64,000 bases of DNA from UMGS1696 sp963642885 (GCA_963642885.1 CAVIJI010000005.1:1-64000); one strand, 5' to 3'; positions 25,030 to 34,221 are shown, counted from the first letter of the stretch. Program-made: numbers and translations. The notes: a model not told the origin generated them from the sequence alone.

Positions 25030-25575
25030 CTACAGTGCCTCTCCGCGCAATGCGGAATGAAGATTCAGTACGTCGATACCCGCTCGGCAAGCCATACGGT
25101 ATGTCTGACCGGAGCCGCTCGCGTACGCTCCGTTATAATACGCGACACAGAACGACGAAATATCAACCATATATTGATTTCTGTTCTTCATACAGTCATC
25201 GGTATGTACATCCGAGAGATACTCAATGGCGGCGGCATACCCCTTTATGCGTCTGTATTCACGTATGAGCTCGAGGTTTTTCCACTTGCCTGTCTGGTCG
25301 GGGCATGGGAGGGCAAGCACGAGGCTTATATTCTCCGCACGTGACATCGAACGTATGACGGCGTTTTCCGCCATCATATCGAATCCTATCGCACCTCCGC
25401 AGACAAAATATCTGTAGCCCAAATCAATCAGATACGACAATGTTGTATCAAGCAGGTCGGGCAGCCTGTCCGCGTCCGCGGATGAAATAATCCTGTGTCC
25501 CGTAAAACAGCAGGTATTCTCCCGTGTCATAAATTCAGGCAGAGGAGTCGATATATCACTTACAACATTTATCAT
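25030..25575 (-). CDS. SLOG-family protein (DUF1273/YpsA-like)
   Basis: 181 residues of the SLOG (SMF/DprA-LOG) Rossmann-like superfamily, DUF1273 branch. The signature FTGHR lies near residue 24, GYRYFVCGGAIGFDMMAENAV carries the nucleotide-binding glycines, and CVAYYNGAYASGSGQTYRMA is the conserved C-terminal nucleotide-site region. YpsA-like proteins affect cell division or septum placement in Bacillus and Staphylococcus; the ligand is thought to be a nucleotide. I keep the start at 25575 because AGGTAAGG lies just upstream; the internal Met16 has no ribosome site. The stop codon abuts the 38/39-bp array. Confidence 0.82.
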   Translation of the reverse strand: MINVVSDISTPLPEFMTRENTCCFTGHRIISSADADRLPDLLDTTLSYLIDLGYRYFVCGGAIGFDMMAENAVIRSMSRAENISLVLALPCPDQTGKWKNLELIREYRRIKGYAAAIEYLSDVHTDDCMKNRNQYMVDISSFCVAYYNGAYASGSGQTYRMACRAGIDVLNLHSALRGEAL

Positions 25576-25608
25576 AGCCTTACCTGTTGTTCTGCGGCGC
25601 TGTCGCGG

Positions 25609-25637
25609 TTGACAACAGTACGCCGGTATGTTAAAAT
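25609..25637 (+). promoter_or_regulatory. Promoter of the winged-helix regulator gene
   Basis: TTGACA (25609-25614), 17-base spacer, TAAAAT (25632-25637). The small palindrome CCGATCATCGG lies in the transcribed leader before the ATG at 25689. Confidence 0.72.
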
Positions 25638-25688
25638 TACTCTACCGATCATCGGCTATTATTATATCACATCACGGTAGGCTTTTGT

Positions 25689-26270
25689 ATGGTAAGCTTG
25701 ATTTTTGTGGATAAACAAATTGAAAATTTTTTGTTATCTTCGCTGGAACTGCTGTGTATCGACTGCACAGTCGGCGTAAGAAGCACCGCGGACACGGTAT
25801 TCTGTGATATGCCGAGCCTTGACGCACTTGATGCTTCGGTCGATGACGGGAAACGCATCTTCGCAGTGTCGCGCGATAAGTCGGACAGAAAAAATTGTCC
25901 GCAGAATGTCGTATTCCTCCTTTATCCCATGAAAATCTCTTTTCTTTCTTCGGTTTTGGCGGAGGGCGGAGAAGCTCTCGGAGGCAACACGGTTTATCCC
26001 GAATATGACAGCGAAAGTCTCACGGTAACTTTCGGCTCTCTTTCCGTCTGCTTAACGGAAAGGGAAGGGAAGCTGTTCGAGTTTTTGTGGAATCGAAGGG
26101 GCGAATGCGTAAGCCGTGCCGATATACGCAAAGGTGTATGGGGCAGTGAAGGCGACACAAATGTAACGGATGTATATGTAACTTATCTGAGACGCAAGCT
26201 CGCACCGCTTTTCGGAGACGGTGCAATACGCTCCGTCCGCGGACGCGGCTACATACTCGACATCCGCTGA
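25689..26270 (+). CDS. OmpR-type winged-helix regulator with an unrecognised N-terminal half
   Basis: 193 residues. Residues about 105-193 are a PhoB/OmpR winged-helix DNA-binding domain (LTEREGKLFEFLWNRRGECVS, VTDVYVTYLRRKLAPLF, IRSVRGRGYIL). Residues 1-100 are receiver-sized but lack a convincing acidic pocket, phospho-acceptor Asp or Thr/Lys switch pattern; they begin MVSLIFVDKQIENFLL. No histidine kinase gene is beside it. It therefore looks like an orphan, phosphorylation-independent regulator. The closest downstream genes are cysE-CPBP-cysS, which have their own promoter at 26315. Confidence 0.78.
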   Translation: MVSLIFVDKQIENFLLSSLELLCIDCTVGVRSTADTVFCDMPSLDALDASVDDGKRIFAVSRDKSDRKNCPQNVVFLLYPMKISFLSSVLAEGGEALGGNTVYPEYDSESLTVTFGSLSVCLTEREGKLFEFLWNRRGECVSRADIRKGVWGSEGDTNVTDVYVTYLRRKLAPLFGDGAIRSVRGRGYILDIR

Positions 26271-26314
26271 AAGGCAAATTAAGGCAAATTCGGATATTTT
26301 TATCGAAAATAATG

Positions 26315-26343
26315 TTTACTTTTTCGCCATGCGGTTATATAAT
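26315..26343 (+). promoter_or_regulatory. Promoter of the cysE-CPBP-cysS operon
   Basis: TTTACT (26315-26320), 17-base spacer, TATAAT (26338-26343). The leader to the cysE start is only about 70 bases, too short for a T-box. Confidence 0.7.
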
Positions 26344-26418
26344 GTAATATGTATCGGTATACCATCCGCCGCGTGAGAAAACGAATCGTTGCGGCAGATA
26401 TAAAATAAGGAAATGATT

Positions 26419-27177
26419 ATGTCAAAAAAAGTGAAATATATAACGATTAAAGCAGGTAAGCTTCTTCGCACGGCATCGGATATCGCGGAAGACGTCGACT
26501 CCATTATGTCACGCGACCCTGCCGCGAAAAATCGTGCGGAGGTTGTGCTTCTGTATTCCGGCTTTCATGCTCTTCTGATGTACCGTCTCGCACACTCGAT
26601 GAGTAAAAAGGGAATGGTGCTTCCCGCGCGAGCCGTTTCGCAGTTCGCGAAATTTCTGACAGGCATCGAAATACACCCCGGAGCAGAGATAGGCAAAGGA
26701 TTGTTTATCGACCACGGTTCGGGTGTTGTAATCGGTGAAACCGCGATAATCGGAGACAACTGCACTATCTATCAGGGAGTGACACTCGGCGGTACGGGCA
26801 AGGAAACGGGAAAACGCCACCCCACTCTCGGAAACAACGTAATGATAGGCGCGGGCGCGAAGCTGCTCGGAAACTTTACCGTCGGTGACAACTCCAAAAT
26901 CGCCGCAGGCGCGGTGGTTCTCCACAATGTGCCCGCAAACTCAACCGCAGTCGGTATTCCCGCCCATGTTGTAAAGAAGAACGGAGAAAAGGTTGCAAAG
27001 CCGGAAAGCAAAGAAGAGGTGTGCTGCGACCTCGACCAGGTAAACATCCCCGACCCCGTTGAAATAGAATTCGAAGGTCTCGAGAAGAGAGTGGCGAATC
27101 TCGAAGAGCTGCTTGCGCGTTTTTCCGACGTAAGCGAAACAGATAATGACGAAAATCGGAAGGAGAACGACAATTGA
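26419..27177 (+). CDS. cysE: Serine O-acetyltransferase
   Basis: 252 residues; makes O-acetylserine from serine and acetyl-CoA, the committed step of cysteine synthesis. An N-terminal helical part (1 to about 65) is followed by the left-handed beta-helix of hexapeptide repeats: IHPGAEIGKGLFIDHGSGVV, with catalytic His and Asp, then GDNCTIYQGVTLGGTG. A C-terminal extension of about 60 residues ends in a coiled-coil-like acidic tail (EFEGLEKRVANLEELLARF), longer than in Bacillus CysE. I prefer the second ATG (26419): AAGGAA is 8 bases before it and only 2 before the first. The end overlaps the next gene by 4 bases. Confidence 0.94.
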   Translation: MSKKVKYITIKAGKLLRTASDIAEDVDSIMSRDPAAKNRAEVVLLYSGFHALLMYRLAHSMSKKGMVLPARAVSQFAKFLTGIEIHPGAEIGKGLFIDHGSGVVIGETAIIGDNCTIYQGVTLGGTGKETGKRHPTLGNNVMIGAGAKLLGNFTVGDNSKIAAGAVVLHNVPANSTAVGIPAHVVKKNGEKVAKPESKEEVCCDLDQVNIPDPVEIEFEGLEKRVANLEELLARFSDVSETDNDENRKENDN

Positions 27178-28364
27178 AATGCCCGAATTGCGGCAGAGAC
27201 AATGACGACGGAGCGAAATTCTGTAAATTTTGCGGATGCACTCTGAACGTTTCGGACTCTCCCCCGTATTACAACATAGACATGAATCCGCCCGAGAAGC
27301 CTAAAAAAAGCAGATTTGCCGTCGGTCTTCGTGCGGTGCTTATATCGCTTGTTTTTGTTTTTCTTCTTTTCGGCTGTCAGTCATGCGTTACAACGGGATA
27401 CGCATTCTCTCTGACAAGCTCGATTACGTATCAGGATATTTCCTCCGAGGAAGCGCTGACCGCGTTTTACAATGAGCTGTATGCCATGGTCGCCGATAAA
27501 ACCGAATTGATACTTTTTATCTCGAATCTGCTGACCGTGCTTATTACCTGCCTGTTCTTCCGTTTACGCGGCAAAAATCCTCGTACCGAGGTTTCCTGCT
27601 ACAAGGTAAACGTTCTCCGTACACCCTCGTTTGTGCTGTTCGGGTGCGCGCTGAATTTCTTTGTTTCCCTTACGATATCGATAGTTCCGTTTCCCGATAC
27701 ATGGATCGAGAATTTCAACAGCGCCTATGCCGAAATAAGTGTTTTTTCAGACCCGCTTGACCTCATTTTCACGCTGCTCAGCGTAGGTCTTGTCACGGGA
27801 ATCACCGAGGAAATCGTTTTCCGCGGCGTTTCGCTGAAGCTGCTTGTTCCGGCCCTCGGTAAAATTCCGTCCGTTATCATTACCGCTCTGATATTCGGTC
27901 TCGCTCACGGTACGCCGATTGCGATGTGCTACTCTTTCGTTATCGGACTGATTTTCGGCGCACTTGACATAGCGTACGGTTCCGTGATTCCGAGTATAAT
28001 CTGTCATGTTTTCTTTAATCTCTCATCGTATATACTGTCGTCCGTTCCGGAATCCTCCGGTATGTTCGGCGCGCTTTACGTAATATCCGCCGCACTGCTG
28101 ATTCTTCTGACCTACCGCATTTTCATACGTCATCCCGTCTTTTCCGATGTTGTCGCCGACTCCGACAACAGGATAGAGCCGATAAACGAACGCGAAAAGG
28201 AAATCGTGGCATCGCTTAAGGAGCTGCAGAACAGACTTGACAGCGATGATGTCGAGAATATAGTCGATGACTGGGAAGAGCTGAAGCAAAAAAAGATAGA
28301 TTTGGCCGAGGAATGGACGAAAAACCGCATCGATGCCAAACAAAACAAACATAATAAGAAATAA
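27174..28364 (+). CDS. Zinc-ribbon CPBP intramembrane protease
   Basis: 396 residues. Residues 3-20 form a zinc ribbon (CPNCGRDNDDGAKFCKFC). A helix near 50-68 and several later helices carry the CPBP (Abi, Rce1-like) glutamate protease motifs: EEIVFRG (212-218), FGLAHG (241-246) and HVFFN (278-282). The C-terminal 80 residues are a charged, helical, probably cytoplasmic tail. Family members process prenylated proteins or peptides, or protect against bacteriocins. It is translationally coupled to cysE (ATGA overlap) and 18 bases from cysS, an unusual place for this family. Confidence 0.87.
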   Translation: MKCPNCGRDNDDGAKFCKFCGCTLNVSDSPPYYNIDMNPPEKPKKSRFAVGLRAVLISLVFVFLLFGCQSCVTTGYAFSLTSSITYQDISSEEALTAFYNELYAMVADKTELILFISNLLTVLITCLFFRLRGKNPRTEVSCYKVNVLRTPSFVLFGCALNFFVSLTISIVPFPDTWIENFNSAYAEISVFSDPLDLIFTLLSVGLVTGITEEIVFRGVSLKLLVPALGKIPSVIITALIFGLAHGTPIAMCYSFVIGLIFGALDIAYGSVIPSIICHVFFNLSSYILSSVPESSGMFGALYVISAALLILLTYRIFIRHPVFSDVVADSDNRIEPINEREKEIVASLKELQNRLDSDDVENIVDDWEELKQKKIDLAEEWTKNRIDAKQNKHNKK

Positions 28365-28381
28365 AAAAGGATATATACCAT

Positions 28382-29860
28382 ATGAAGCTTTACAATTCAC
28401 TGACACACACCAGAGATGAATTCACAACGCATGAGAGCGGGAAATGCACCATGTACACCTGCGGTCCCACGGTGTATCATTTCGCTCATATCGGAAACCT
28501 TCGCTCCTACATAATGGAGGATGTACTCGAAAAATATCTGCGCCATACGGGACTCGACGTAAAACGCTGCATGAACATTACCGATGTGGGACACCTTACA
28601 AGCGATGCCGACACGGGTGAGGATAAAATGCTCAAGGGCGCTAAGCGTGAGCACAAAACCGTTATGGAAATAGCGAAGTTCTACACCGATGCTTTCTTCT
28701 CCGATTGTGAAAAGCTCAACATCAAACGTCCCGATATAGTGGTTCCCGCTACGACATATATCCCGCAGTTCATAGAAATGATACAGCGCCTTCTCGATAA
28801 GGGTTACGCGTATCTTTCCGAGGGCAATGTTTATTTCGATACGTCGAAGCTCGACGAATACTATGTATTCAACAAGCATGACGCGGAAGACCTCGAGGTA
28901 GGTGTCCGCGAAGGCGTAGAGGAGGATAAAGCAAAGCACAGCAAAACCGACTTTGTTCTCTGGTTCACAAAATCGAAATTCGAGGATCAGGAGCTCAAGT
29001 GGGACAGTCCGTGGGGTGTCGGTTATCCCGGATGGCATATAGAATGCTCCGCGATTTCCGTCAATAATCTCGGTGAGTACCTTGATTTGCACTGCGGCGG
29101 TATCGACAACGCATTCCCGCACCATACAAACGAAATCGCGCAAAGCGAGGCTTATCTCGGTCACAAATGGTGCTCTCACTGGTTCCATGTACTTCATCTC
29201 AACACATCATCGGGAAAAATGTCAAAGTCGACGGGAGAATTTCTTACGCTTTCTCTGCTTGACGAAAAGGGCTATTCTCCGATGGTATACCGTTTCTTCT
29301 GCCTCCAGTCACATTACAGAAAAAATCTCGTTTTCTCATACGAGGCAATGGATTCAGCCAAGACCGCATACAATAAGCTGATAACAAAAATCAGCGGACT
29401 TAATTTCGCCGACACAACTCCCGTTGACGCCGATAAATACGCGAAGCTCGAGAAAGATTTCACGGACGCAATGGACAACGATTTGAATACGGCACTTGCG
29501 GTTACCGCTATATATAATGTTTTGAAATCCGATATAAGCGATGCGGGCAAAATAAAGCTCATCGAGGATTTCGACTCCGTTCTTTCGCTCTCGCTCATAA
29601 AGGAAGCGAAAACACTTGCCGCGCACCTCGCCGAGGAGAAAAAAGCCGCATCGTCCGCTCCCGCCGCACTTACCGTTACGTGCCTGACTCCGGGAATCGA
29701 GCCCGAAAAACGTGCGGAAATCGAAAAGCTTATAAACGACCGTGCAGACGCGAAAAAGGCGAAGGACTTTGCCGCCGCGGATGCTATCCGCGATAAGCTC
29801 ACTGAAATGGGAGTTACACTCAAGGACGGCAAAAACGAAGTAAAGTGGGAGCTTGCCTGA
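28382..29860 (+). CDS. cysS: Cysteinyl-tRNA synthetase
   Basis: 492 residues, full length. Class I motifs are FAHIGNLRSY (HIGH equivalent) and KMSKS in TSSGKMSKSTGEF. Zinc ligands are Cys28-type in YTCGPTVY and the later GYPGWHIECSA and CGGIDNAFPHHTNE stretches. It charges tRNA-Cys with cysteine and sits at the end of an operon with cysE, so cysteine supply and use are coupled, as in the Bacillus gltX-cysE-cysS operon. The ribosome site is AAAAGGA before the ATG. A terminator shared with the convergent GH2 gene follows. Confidence 0.97.
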   Translation: MKLYNSLTHTRDEFTTHESGKCTMYTCGPTVYHFAHIGNLRSYIMEDVLEKYLRHTGLDVKRCMNITDVGHLTSDADTGEDKMLKGAKREHKTVMEIAKFYTDAFFSDCEKLNIKRPDIVVPATTYIPQFIEMIQRLLDKGYAYLSEGNVYFDTSKLDEYYVFNKHDAEDLEVGVREGVEEDKAKHSKTDFVLWFTKSKFEDQELKWDSPWGVGYPGWHIECSAISVNNLGEYLDLHCGGIDNAFPHHTNEIAQSEAYLGHKWCSHWFHVLHLNTSSGKMSKSTGEFLTLSLLDEKGYSPMVYRFFCLQSHYRKNLVFSYEAMDSAKTAYNKLITKISGLNFADTTPVDADKYAKLEKDFTDAMDNDLNTALAVTAIYNVLKSDISDAGKIKLIEDFDSVLSLSLIKEAKTLAAHLAEEKKAASSAPAALTVTCLTPGIEPEKRAEIEKLINDRADAKKAKDFAAADAIRDKLTEMGVTLKDGKNEVKWELA

Positions 29861-29899
29861 GCTGACCGTTTATAAAAAATAAAGAAAAATAAAATCAAA

Positions 29900-29932
29900 G
29901 GCGTCTGACACACCGAAGTGCGTCAGACGCCT
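29900..29932. terminator. Bidirectional terminator between cysS and GH2
   Basis: GGCGTCTGAC pairs with GTCAGACGCC, with a few further pairs in the loop (CAC/GTG). T-rich sequence follows on both strands, stronger on the minus strand. Confidence 0.88.
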
Positions 29933-29938
29933 GTTCTA

Positions 29939-32257
29939 TTATCCGATTTCGATATCGACTCTTGCGGCCTGCAGACCGTCTGCGTATGCGTACAGACGAA
30001 GAGTGCCGTTTGCTTTGCATTTTACCGCGGCGGATATTTTTCCCGCGAACATACGGCGTATGTTTGATTTGAGAGGTTCGTGATCGAATACGGCTGAGCC
30101 CGTTCCGGATATTTCTCCGCACTTGTTAACCTCGAAGCGTACGACGGGATCGGCGTTCGGTACCTCTCTTCCGTCGGAATCGACGGTGTAACACGTGTAT
30201 ATCGCGGTGTCTCCCGGTTTAACATCGGGCGTTTCGCATCTCAGCATGAGCTTAACGGGAGCACCTGTCGTTTCGTGAGCGTCACGACAGCATTCCACGC
30301 CGCCGTGATAGCCTATGACTTCGAGTTTTCCGGGATTATATTCGATTTCCCATGCGGCGTGATCGTGAGTGCCGAGCTCGACCTTGCCGCGGCTGATACC
30401 GTCGACAAATAACTCCGCACAATCACAGTTCGTGTAGGCCCAGACTCGCATTATTTCGCCCTCATGTCCGGGGTGAGTCCAATGCGGCATCAGATGTATC
30501 ATGGGTTCCTGTGTCCACAAGGCTTTGTTCAGCCAGAACGCGTCTTTTTTCAGTAAGAACATATCGATGGCACCCGAGCATGAGCACAGCCGCGGCCATG
30601 TTGACTCTCCGCGGTGATCGAAGCCGATCCATTGGTATGAGCCCATTACCCATTCGCGTTCGTCGATGAACTTCCACGTTCTTTCACGTCCTCTGAACCA
30701 GTCGTTCGAGTCGCGGTCGTAGCAGTTTGTCAGCCCCATGGCGGGAAAATCGTCGTAATACCAGCCGCGGGTAGAGGATGTGGCACAGCACTCGGTGGAA
30801 ACAACCGCTTTGTTCGGGAATTTGGCATGAACGGCATCGTATGAATCGAGACCGTAGTTTATTCCGACAATATCGAGATTGTCATAAACCGTGGAGTTGT
30901 CGGGGCGATCGCACGCCGCGGTTACGGGACGGGTATCGTCAAGCTGTCTTGTACGTGCGAGAAGCGATTCGAGAATGCGTTTTCCTCTTTCTTCGGCAAA
31001 CAGCATTTCCTCGTTTCCGATGCACCAGAAAAAGACCGACGGACGGTTGCGGTCACGCTTGATAAGCATTTCAAGCTGTTTTATGCCTTCGGGCGATGAT
31101 GTGAACCAGCGTATTTCATCGAGTACGATAAATCCCGCCTCATCCAGTGCATCCATCAGCGCTTCGGCCTGCGGATAGTGACTTGTTCTGTAGCCGTTTG
31201 CTCCCATTTCCGCGAGAAGCTTTACCTTGTATCCGAAGATGTTGTCCGTAACGGCTTTTCCCACAAGACCGCAGTCATAATGTCCGCACACACCGCATAT
31301 TTTTTCGTGATGTCCGTTTACGTAGAGACCGTGTTCCGAATCGCATATTACCTCACGGTACCCGTATCTGTCGCCGACACTGTCGATTTCTTTTCCGTCG
31401 GATATAACGGATGTGACTGCGGTGTAGAGATGACCGTCGCCCACCTGCCACAATATGGGTGAGAAAACGTCCGTGCCGTATTTGACAACGGTGTCCGCAC
31501 GTGCCTCAAGCACACATTCGGCGGAGCATTCACCCGCGCTTACACCGTTTTCGTCGTACAGCACCGTTTTTATCAAGGCGTTTGCCGCCGATGACGTTGT
31601 GTTTTTTACCGTAACTTCAATATCCGTACGCCAGTTGTCCGAGTCCGTTTTACGGGGCTTTATATATACACCCCATAAATCAACGCAAATCGGAGAAGTT
31701 TTTACAAGCCATACATGACGATAAATGCCTCCGCCTTCGTACCACCAGCTTTCGTGGTGAGTCGAATCGATGTATACCGCTATAATGTTGTCCTTATCGA
31801 ATAAAACAAAGTCTGTGATATCGACCTCGAACGATGTGTAGCCGCTGTAGTTGTGGTACAAAGGACATCCGTTTACATACACTGTCGACTGTCCGCTGAC
31901 GCCCTCGAAATACAGTGTAATGCGTTTTGTTCGGTCTTCTTCGCTTAAACGAAAATGACGGCGGTACCATGCGTTATCGTATTTGAAAAATCCGAGAGTG
32001 TTGTTTTCTTCCTTGTCGATATTTCCCTCAACGACAAAGTCGTGCGGAAGATTTACCGTATCCCAGCGATCGGAATTGTATTCCACACCTTGTCTGTAGT
32101 CATCGGGATTGTCGTTGTAGTCGTAGGAAGCCGCGCCCCATCTTTCGCGTACTGTTTTCGCTCCCGTGTATATAGGGCCTTTGGATGTGGGCCTTTTTTT
32201 GATTATGTCGCCTCTGTGAAACAGCCAACCGCCGTCGAGATTTATTTTTTGTCTCAT
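29939..32257 (-). CDS. GH2 beta-galactosidase
   Basis: 772 residues in the GH2 order: sugar-binding jelly roll (NLPHDFVVEGN, YFEGVSGQSTVYVNG), immunoglobulin-like domain (about 190-300), TIM barrel (about 300-590) and C-terminal beta domains. The acid/base is Glu416 in WCIGNEEML and the nucleophile Glu489 in AVVSTECCATS. There is no signal peptide. GH2 also includes glucuronidases and mannosidases; the DSTHHESWWYEGGGIYRHVWL region fits galactosidases best, but specificity is not proven. AAGGAG precedes the ATG. The SGNH esterase gene is 22 bases upstream in the same operon. Confidence 0.92.
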   Translation of the reverse strand: MRQKINLDGGWLFHRGDIIKKRPTSKGPIYTGAKTVRERWGAASYDYNDNPDDYRQGVEYNSDRWDTVNLPHDFVVEGNIDKEENNTLGFFKYDNAWYRRHFRLSEEDRTKRITLYFEGVSGQSTVYVNGCPLYHNYSGYTSFEVDITDFVLFDKDNIIAVYIDSTHHESWWYEGGGIYRHVWLVKTSPICVDLWGVYIKPRKTDSDNWRTDIEVTVKNTTSSAANALIKTVLYDENGVSAGECSAECVLEARADTVVKYGTDVFSPILWQVGDGHLYTAVTSVISDGKEIDSVGDRYGYREVICDSEHGLYVNGHHEKICGVCGHYDCGLVGKAVTDNIFGYKVKLLAEMGANGYRTSHYPQAEALMDALDEAGFIVLDEIRWFTSSPEGIKQLEMLIKRDRNRPSVFFWCIGNEEMLFAEERGKRILESLLARTRQLDDTRPVTAACDRPDNSTVYDNLDIVGINYGLDSYDAVHAKFPNKAVVSTECCATSSTRGWYYDDFPAMGLTNCYDRDSNDWFRGRERTWKFIDEREWVMGSYQWIGFDHRGESTWPRLCSCSGAIDMFLLKKDAFWLNKALWTQEPMIHLMPHWTHPGHEGEIMRVWAYTNCDCAELFVDGISRGKVELGTHDHAAWEIEYNPGKLEVIGYHGGVECCRDAHETTGAPVKLMLRCETPDVKPGDTAIYTCYTVDSDGREVPNADPVVRFEVNKCGEISGTGSAVFDHEPLKSNIRRMFAGKISAAVKCKANGTLRLYAYADGLQAARVDIEIG

Positions 32258-32278
32258 TTCGTTCTCCTTGTGAGTAAG

Positions 32279-33346
32279 TTATTGCGGCTTTCCGAGTGCT
32301 TCCTCGACTGCTTTGCCTATGCCGCATGCCATTCTGAAAAATCCGAGATCGTTCGGATGGCATCCGTCGACAGTACAGCTGTCACGCATTTCACCGTCAA
32401 ACAGATGTGAGCCGTCGACGAAGTATACGTTTTCGTCTCCGTCGTCAAGTGCGGTTTTATACGTCCGCATGACAGTTTCTCTGCGTTTTATGTCGTCACA
32501 GCTCAACGGATTGAAGTCGGGTTTTGTGACGAAAATCACAGGTGTGGTCGGATGCTTTTCGCGGAACGTGCGGTAAAGCGGATAGTGAGTTTTTTCGAGA
32601 TGCTCGGGAGAGGGAGCGTTGTGGTCATAGTCGCACACGAAAACGGAAACATCAAGTGAGGCAAGGTACTCGGCAATGGCCTTTTCTCCGCGCGCACTGC
32701 CCGAGAAGCCGAGATTTATGTGGTCACACGAGAGCTTACGTGAAATCATTGCCTGATATGAGTTGCCGGGTCTTGACGCGCACCCGCCCTGAGTGATGGA
32801 GGAACCGTAATACAGAACGGGCTTTTCATAGGCGTACGCATCGGGTTCGCGTATTTCCGCAGAGGAGGAGAGACCTATATATAATTCATCTACGGGGTCA
32901 TAAAGCGGCATATTTATCACATATGTACGCATTACGGAATCCGTAGGCTTCCATGACGAATAACCGTGATTACGGTTTCCGGGCATGAACGAGCCCGCAT
33001 AGCTTTCTCTGCCGTCAACTACGGCGTAAAGGTCGAATCCCGACTGTCCGAGCATTGTAATGTGGGGCATTGTGCCGTTGTCGGGCATATACGCACGTAT
33101 GGCGATGTACGGTGAATTTGTCGCGAAGCGTATTCTTCCTCCTGCCGTGTGGGTATTGAGCGCGGCTACGGAATCGGAAACGGCTTTTGCGGCATCGGCG
33201 GGCATACGAAGAAACGGCTTCCCATGCTCATGAACTGCGAGACCGTGTATTTTTACGGGTGCGTCCTTTGCGTCGATCCATACTATATCGTTAAACGGTA
33301 TATCGGTGACGACGGCTAAGTTTTGGTCGATATCGCTTATTTTCAT
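32279..33346 (-). CDS. SGNH/GDSL hydrolase, putative carbohydrate esterase
   Basis: 355 residues. An N-terminal beta-sandwich-like domain (1 to about 165) precedes an SGNH hydrolase domain: block I YYGSSITQGG with the catalytic Ser183, NLGFSGSARGE (Gly block), and block V VDGCHPNDLGF with the Asp-His pair near residue 332. The two-domain order resembles CE2-type acetyl esterases, which deacetylate sugar chains; no secretion signal is present, so it should act on imported acetylated oligosaccharides before the GH2 enzyme encoded 22 bases downstream. AAAGGA precedes the ATG. Confidence 0.87.
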   Translation of the reverse strand: MKISDIDQNLAVVTDIPFNDIVWIDAKDAPVKIHGLAVHEHGKPFLRMPADAAKAVSDSVAALNTHTAGGRIRFATNSPYIAIRAYMPDNGTMPHITMLGQSGFDLYAVVDGRESYAGSFMPGNRNHGYSSWKPTDSVMRTYVINMPLYDPVDELYIGLSSSAEIREPDAYAYEKPVLYYGSSITQGGCASRPGNSYQAMISRKLSCDHINLGFSGSARGEKAIAEYLASLDVSVFVCDYDHNAPSPEHLEKTHYPLYRTFREKHPTTPVIFVTKPDFNPLSCDDIKRRETVMRTYKTALDDGDENVYFVDGSHLFDGEMRDSCTVDGCHPNDLGFFRMACGIGKAVEEALGKPQ

Positions 33347-33401
33347 AACAATTATTCCTTTCGATAGGCCAATATGAAGTTATAATTAAGCTTATCACAT
33401 A

Positions 33402-33424
33402 TTGACTAAATAATCAACAGTCAA
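33402..33424. promoter_or_regulatory. Inverted repeat upstream of the SGNH-GH2 operon
   Basis: TTGACT and AGTCAA face each other across 11 bases, about 55 bases before the operon's first ATG. It could be a regulator site; no regulator gene is adjacent. Confidence 0.3.
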
Positions 33425-33426
33425 AT

Positions 33427-33451
33427 CGGATAATTTGTCAAAAATTATCCG
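33427..33451 (-). terminator. Hairpin containing the ZIP gene's stop codon
   Basis: On the minus strand CGGATAATTT (which includes the TAA stop at 33447-33445) pairs with AAATTATCCG a few bases later. The T-run after the stem is weak, so termination efficiency is doubtful. The second arm is an inverted copy of the last codons. Confidence 0.45.
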
Positions 33452-34221
33452 AGAGCAACGTCAAGCGTCATCATAAGACTGAAACCGACCGCGAAAAAGA
33501 TTGTTCCTATATTGGAATGACTGCCCTGAGACATTTCGGGAATAAGCTCCTCTACGACAACATAAAGCATCGCTCCCGCGGCAAAGCTCAGCAGGTACGG
33601 AAGTGCGGGAGCAATATATGCGGCGGCAAGTACGGTAAGTGCGGCTCCTATCGGTTCAACTATGCCCGAGAGAATACCTCCGAGAAAAGCACGGCGTTTT
33701 TTCATTCCCTCGCTTCTGAGCGGCATGGATATAATCGCCCCTTCGGGAAAATTCTGTATGGCAATACCGAGCGATAACGCCAAAGCACCCGCTGTGCTTA
33801 TATCCGCTTGTGACGAAACCAATCCCGCGAGAACAACGCCGACCGCCATACCCTCGGGTATATTGTGCAGTGTTACCGCAAGCACCATCATTGTTGTTTT
33901 TGTGAGAGAGCTTTTCATACCTTCCTCTGTTCCGCTCATGGCGTGCAGATGAGGAATGATTTTATCAAGAGAAAGCAAGAACAGTATTCCGAGCCAGAAG
34001 CCCGTGACGGCCGGAATAAACGACAGCTTTCCCATCGAATCTGCTTGTTCGAGCGAGGGGATGAGAAGGCTCCACACCGATGCGGCAACCATTACACCCG
34101 CGGCAAAACCCGTAAGAGAACGGCGCAGATGCTCGCTCATTTCACGCTTCATGAAAAATACGCATGCGGCACCGAGAGAGGTCCCGAGAAAAGGAATAAG
34201 TATGCCGAGAAAGACTTCCAT
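33445..34221 (-). CDS. ZIP-family divalent metal transporter
   Basis: 258 residues, eight predicted helices, 258 being typical for ZupT-like ZIP proteins. The metal-binding motifs HNIPEGMAVGV (helix 4) and NFPEGAIISMPL (helix 5) are clear, and a short cytoplasmic loop with HLHAMSGTEEGM precedes helix 4. Members import zinc, iron or manganese through the cell membrane. A plausible promoter lies at 34291-34319; AAAGGAT lies before the ATG. There is no visible metal-regulator box, and the neighbours do not point to one metal. Confidence 0.92.
   Translation of the reverse strand: MEVFLGILIPFLGTSLGAACVFFMKREMSEHLRRSLTGFAAGVMVAASVWSLLIPSLEQADSMGKLSFIPAVTGFWLGILFLLSLDKIIPHLHAMSGTEEGMKSSLTKTTMMVLAVTLHNIPEGMAVGVVLAGLVSSQADISTAGALALSLGIAIQNFPEGAIISMPLRSEGMKKRRAFLGGILSGIVEPIGAALTVLAAAYIAPALPYLLSFAAGAMLYVVVEELIPEMSQGSHSNIGTIFFAVGFSLMMTLDVALG

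Noticed and set aside
26344..26418. T-box leader before cysE
   Set aside because: The leader is about 70 bases, too short for a T-box, and lacks the TGGNACCGCG-type core.
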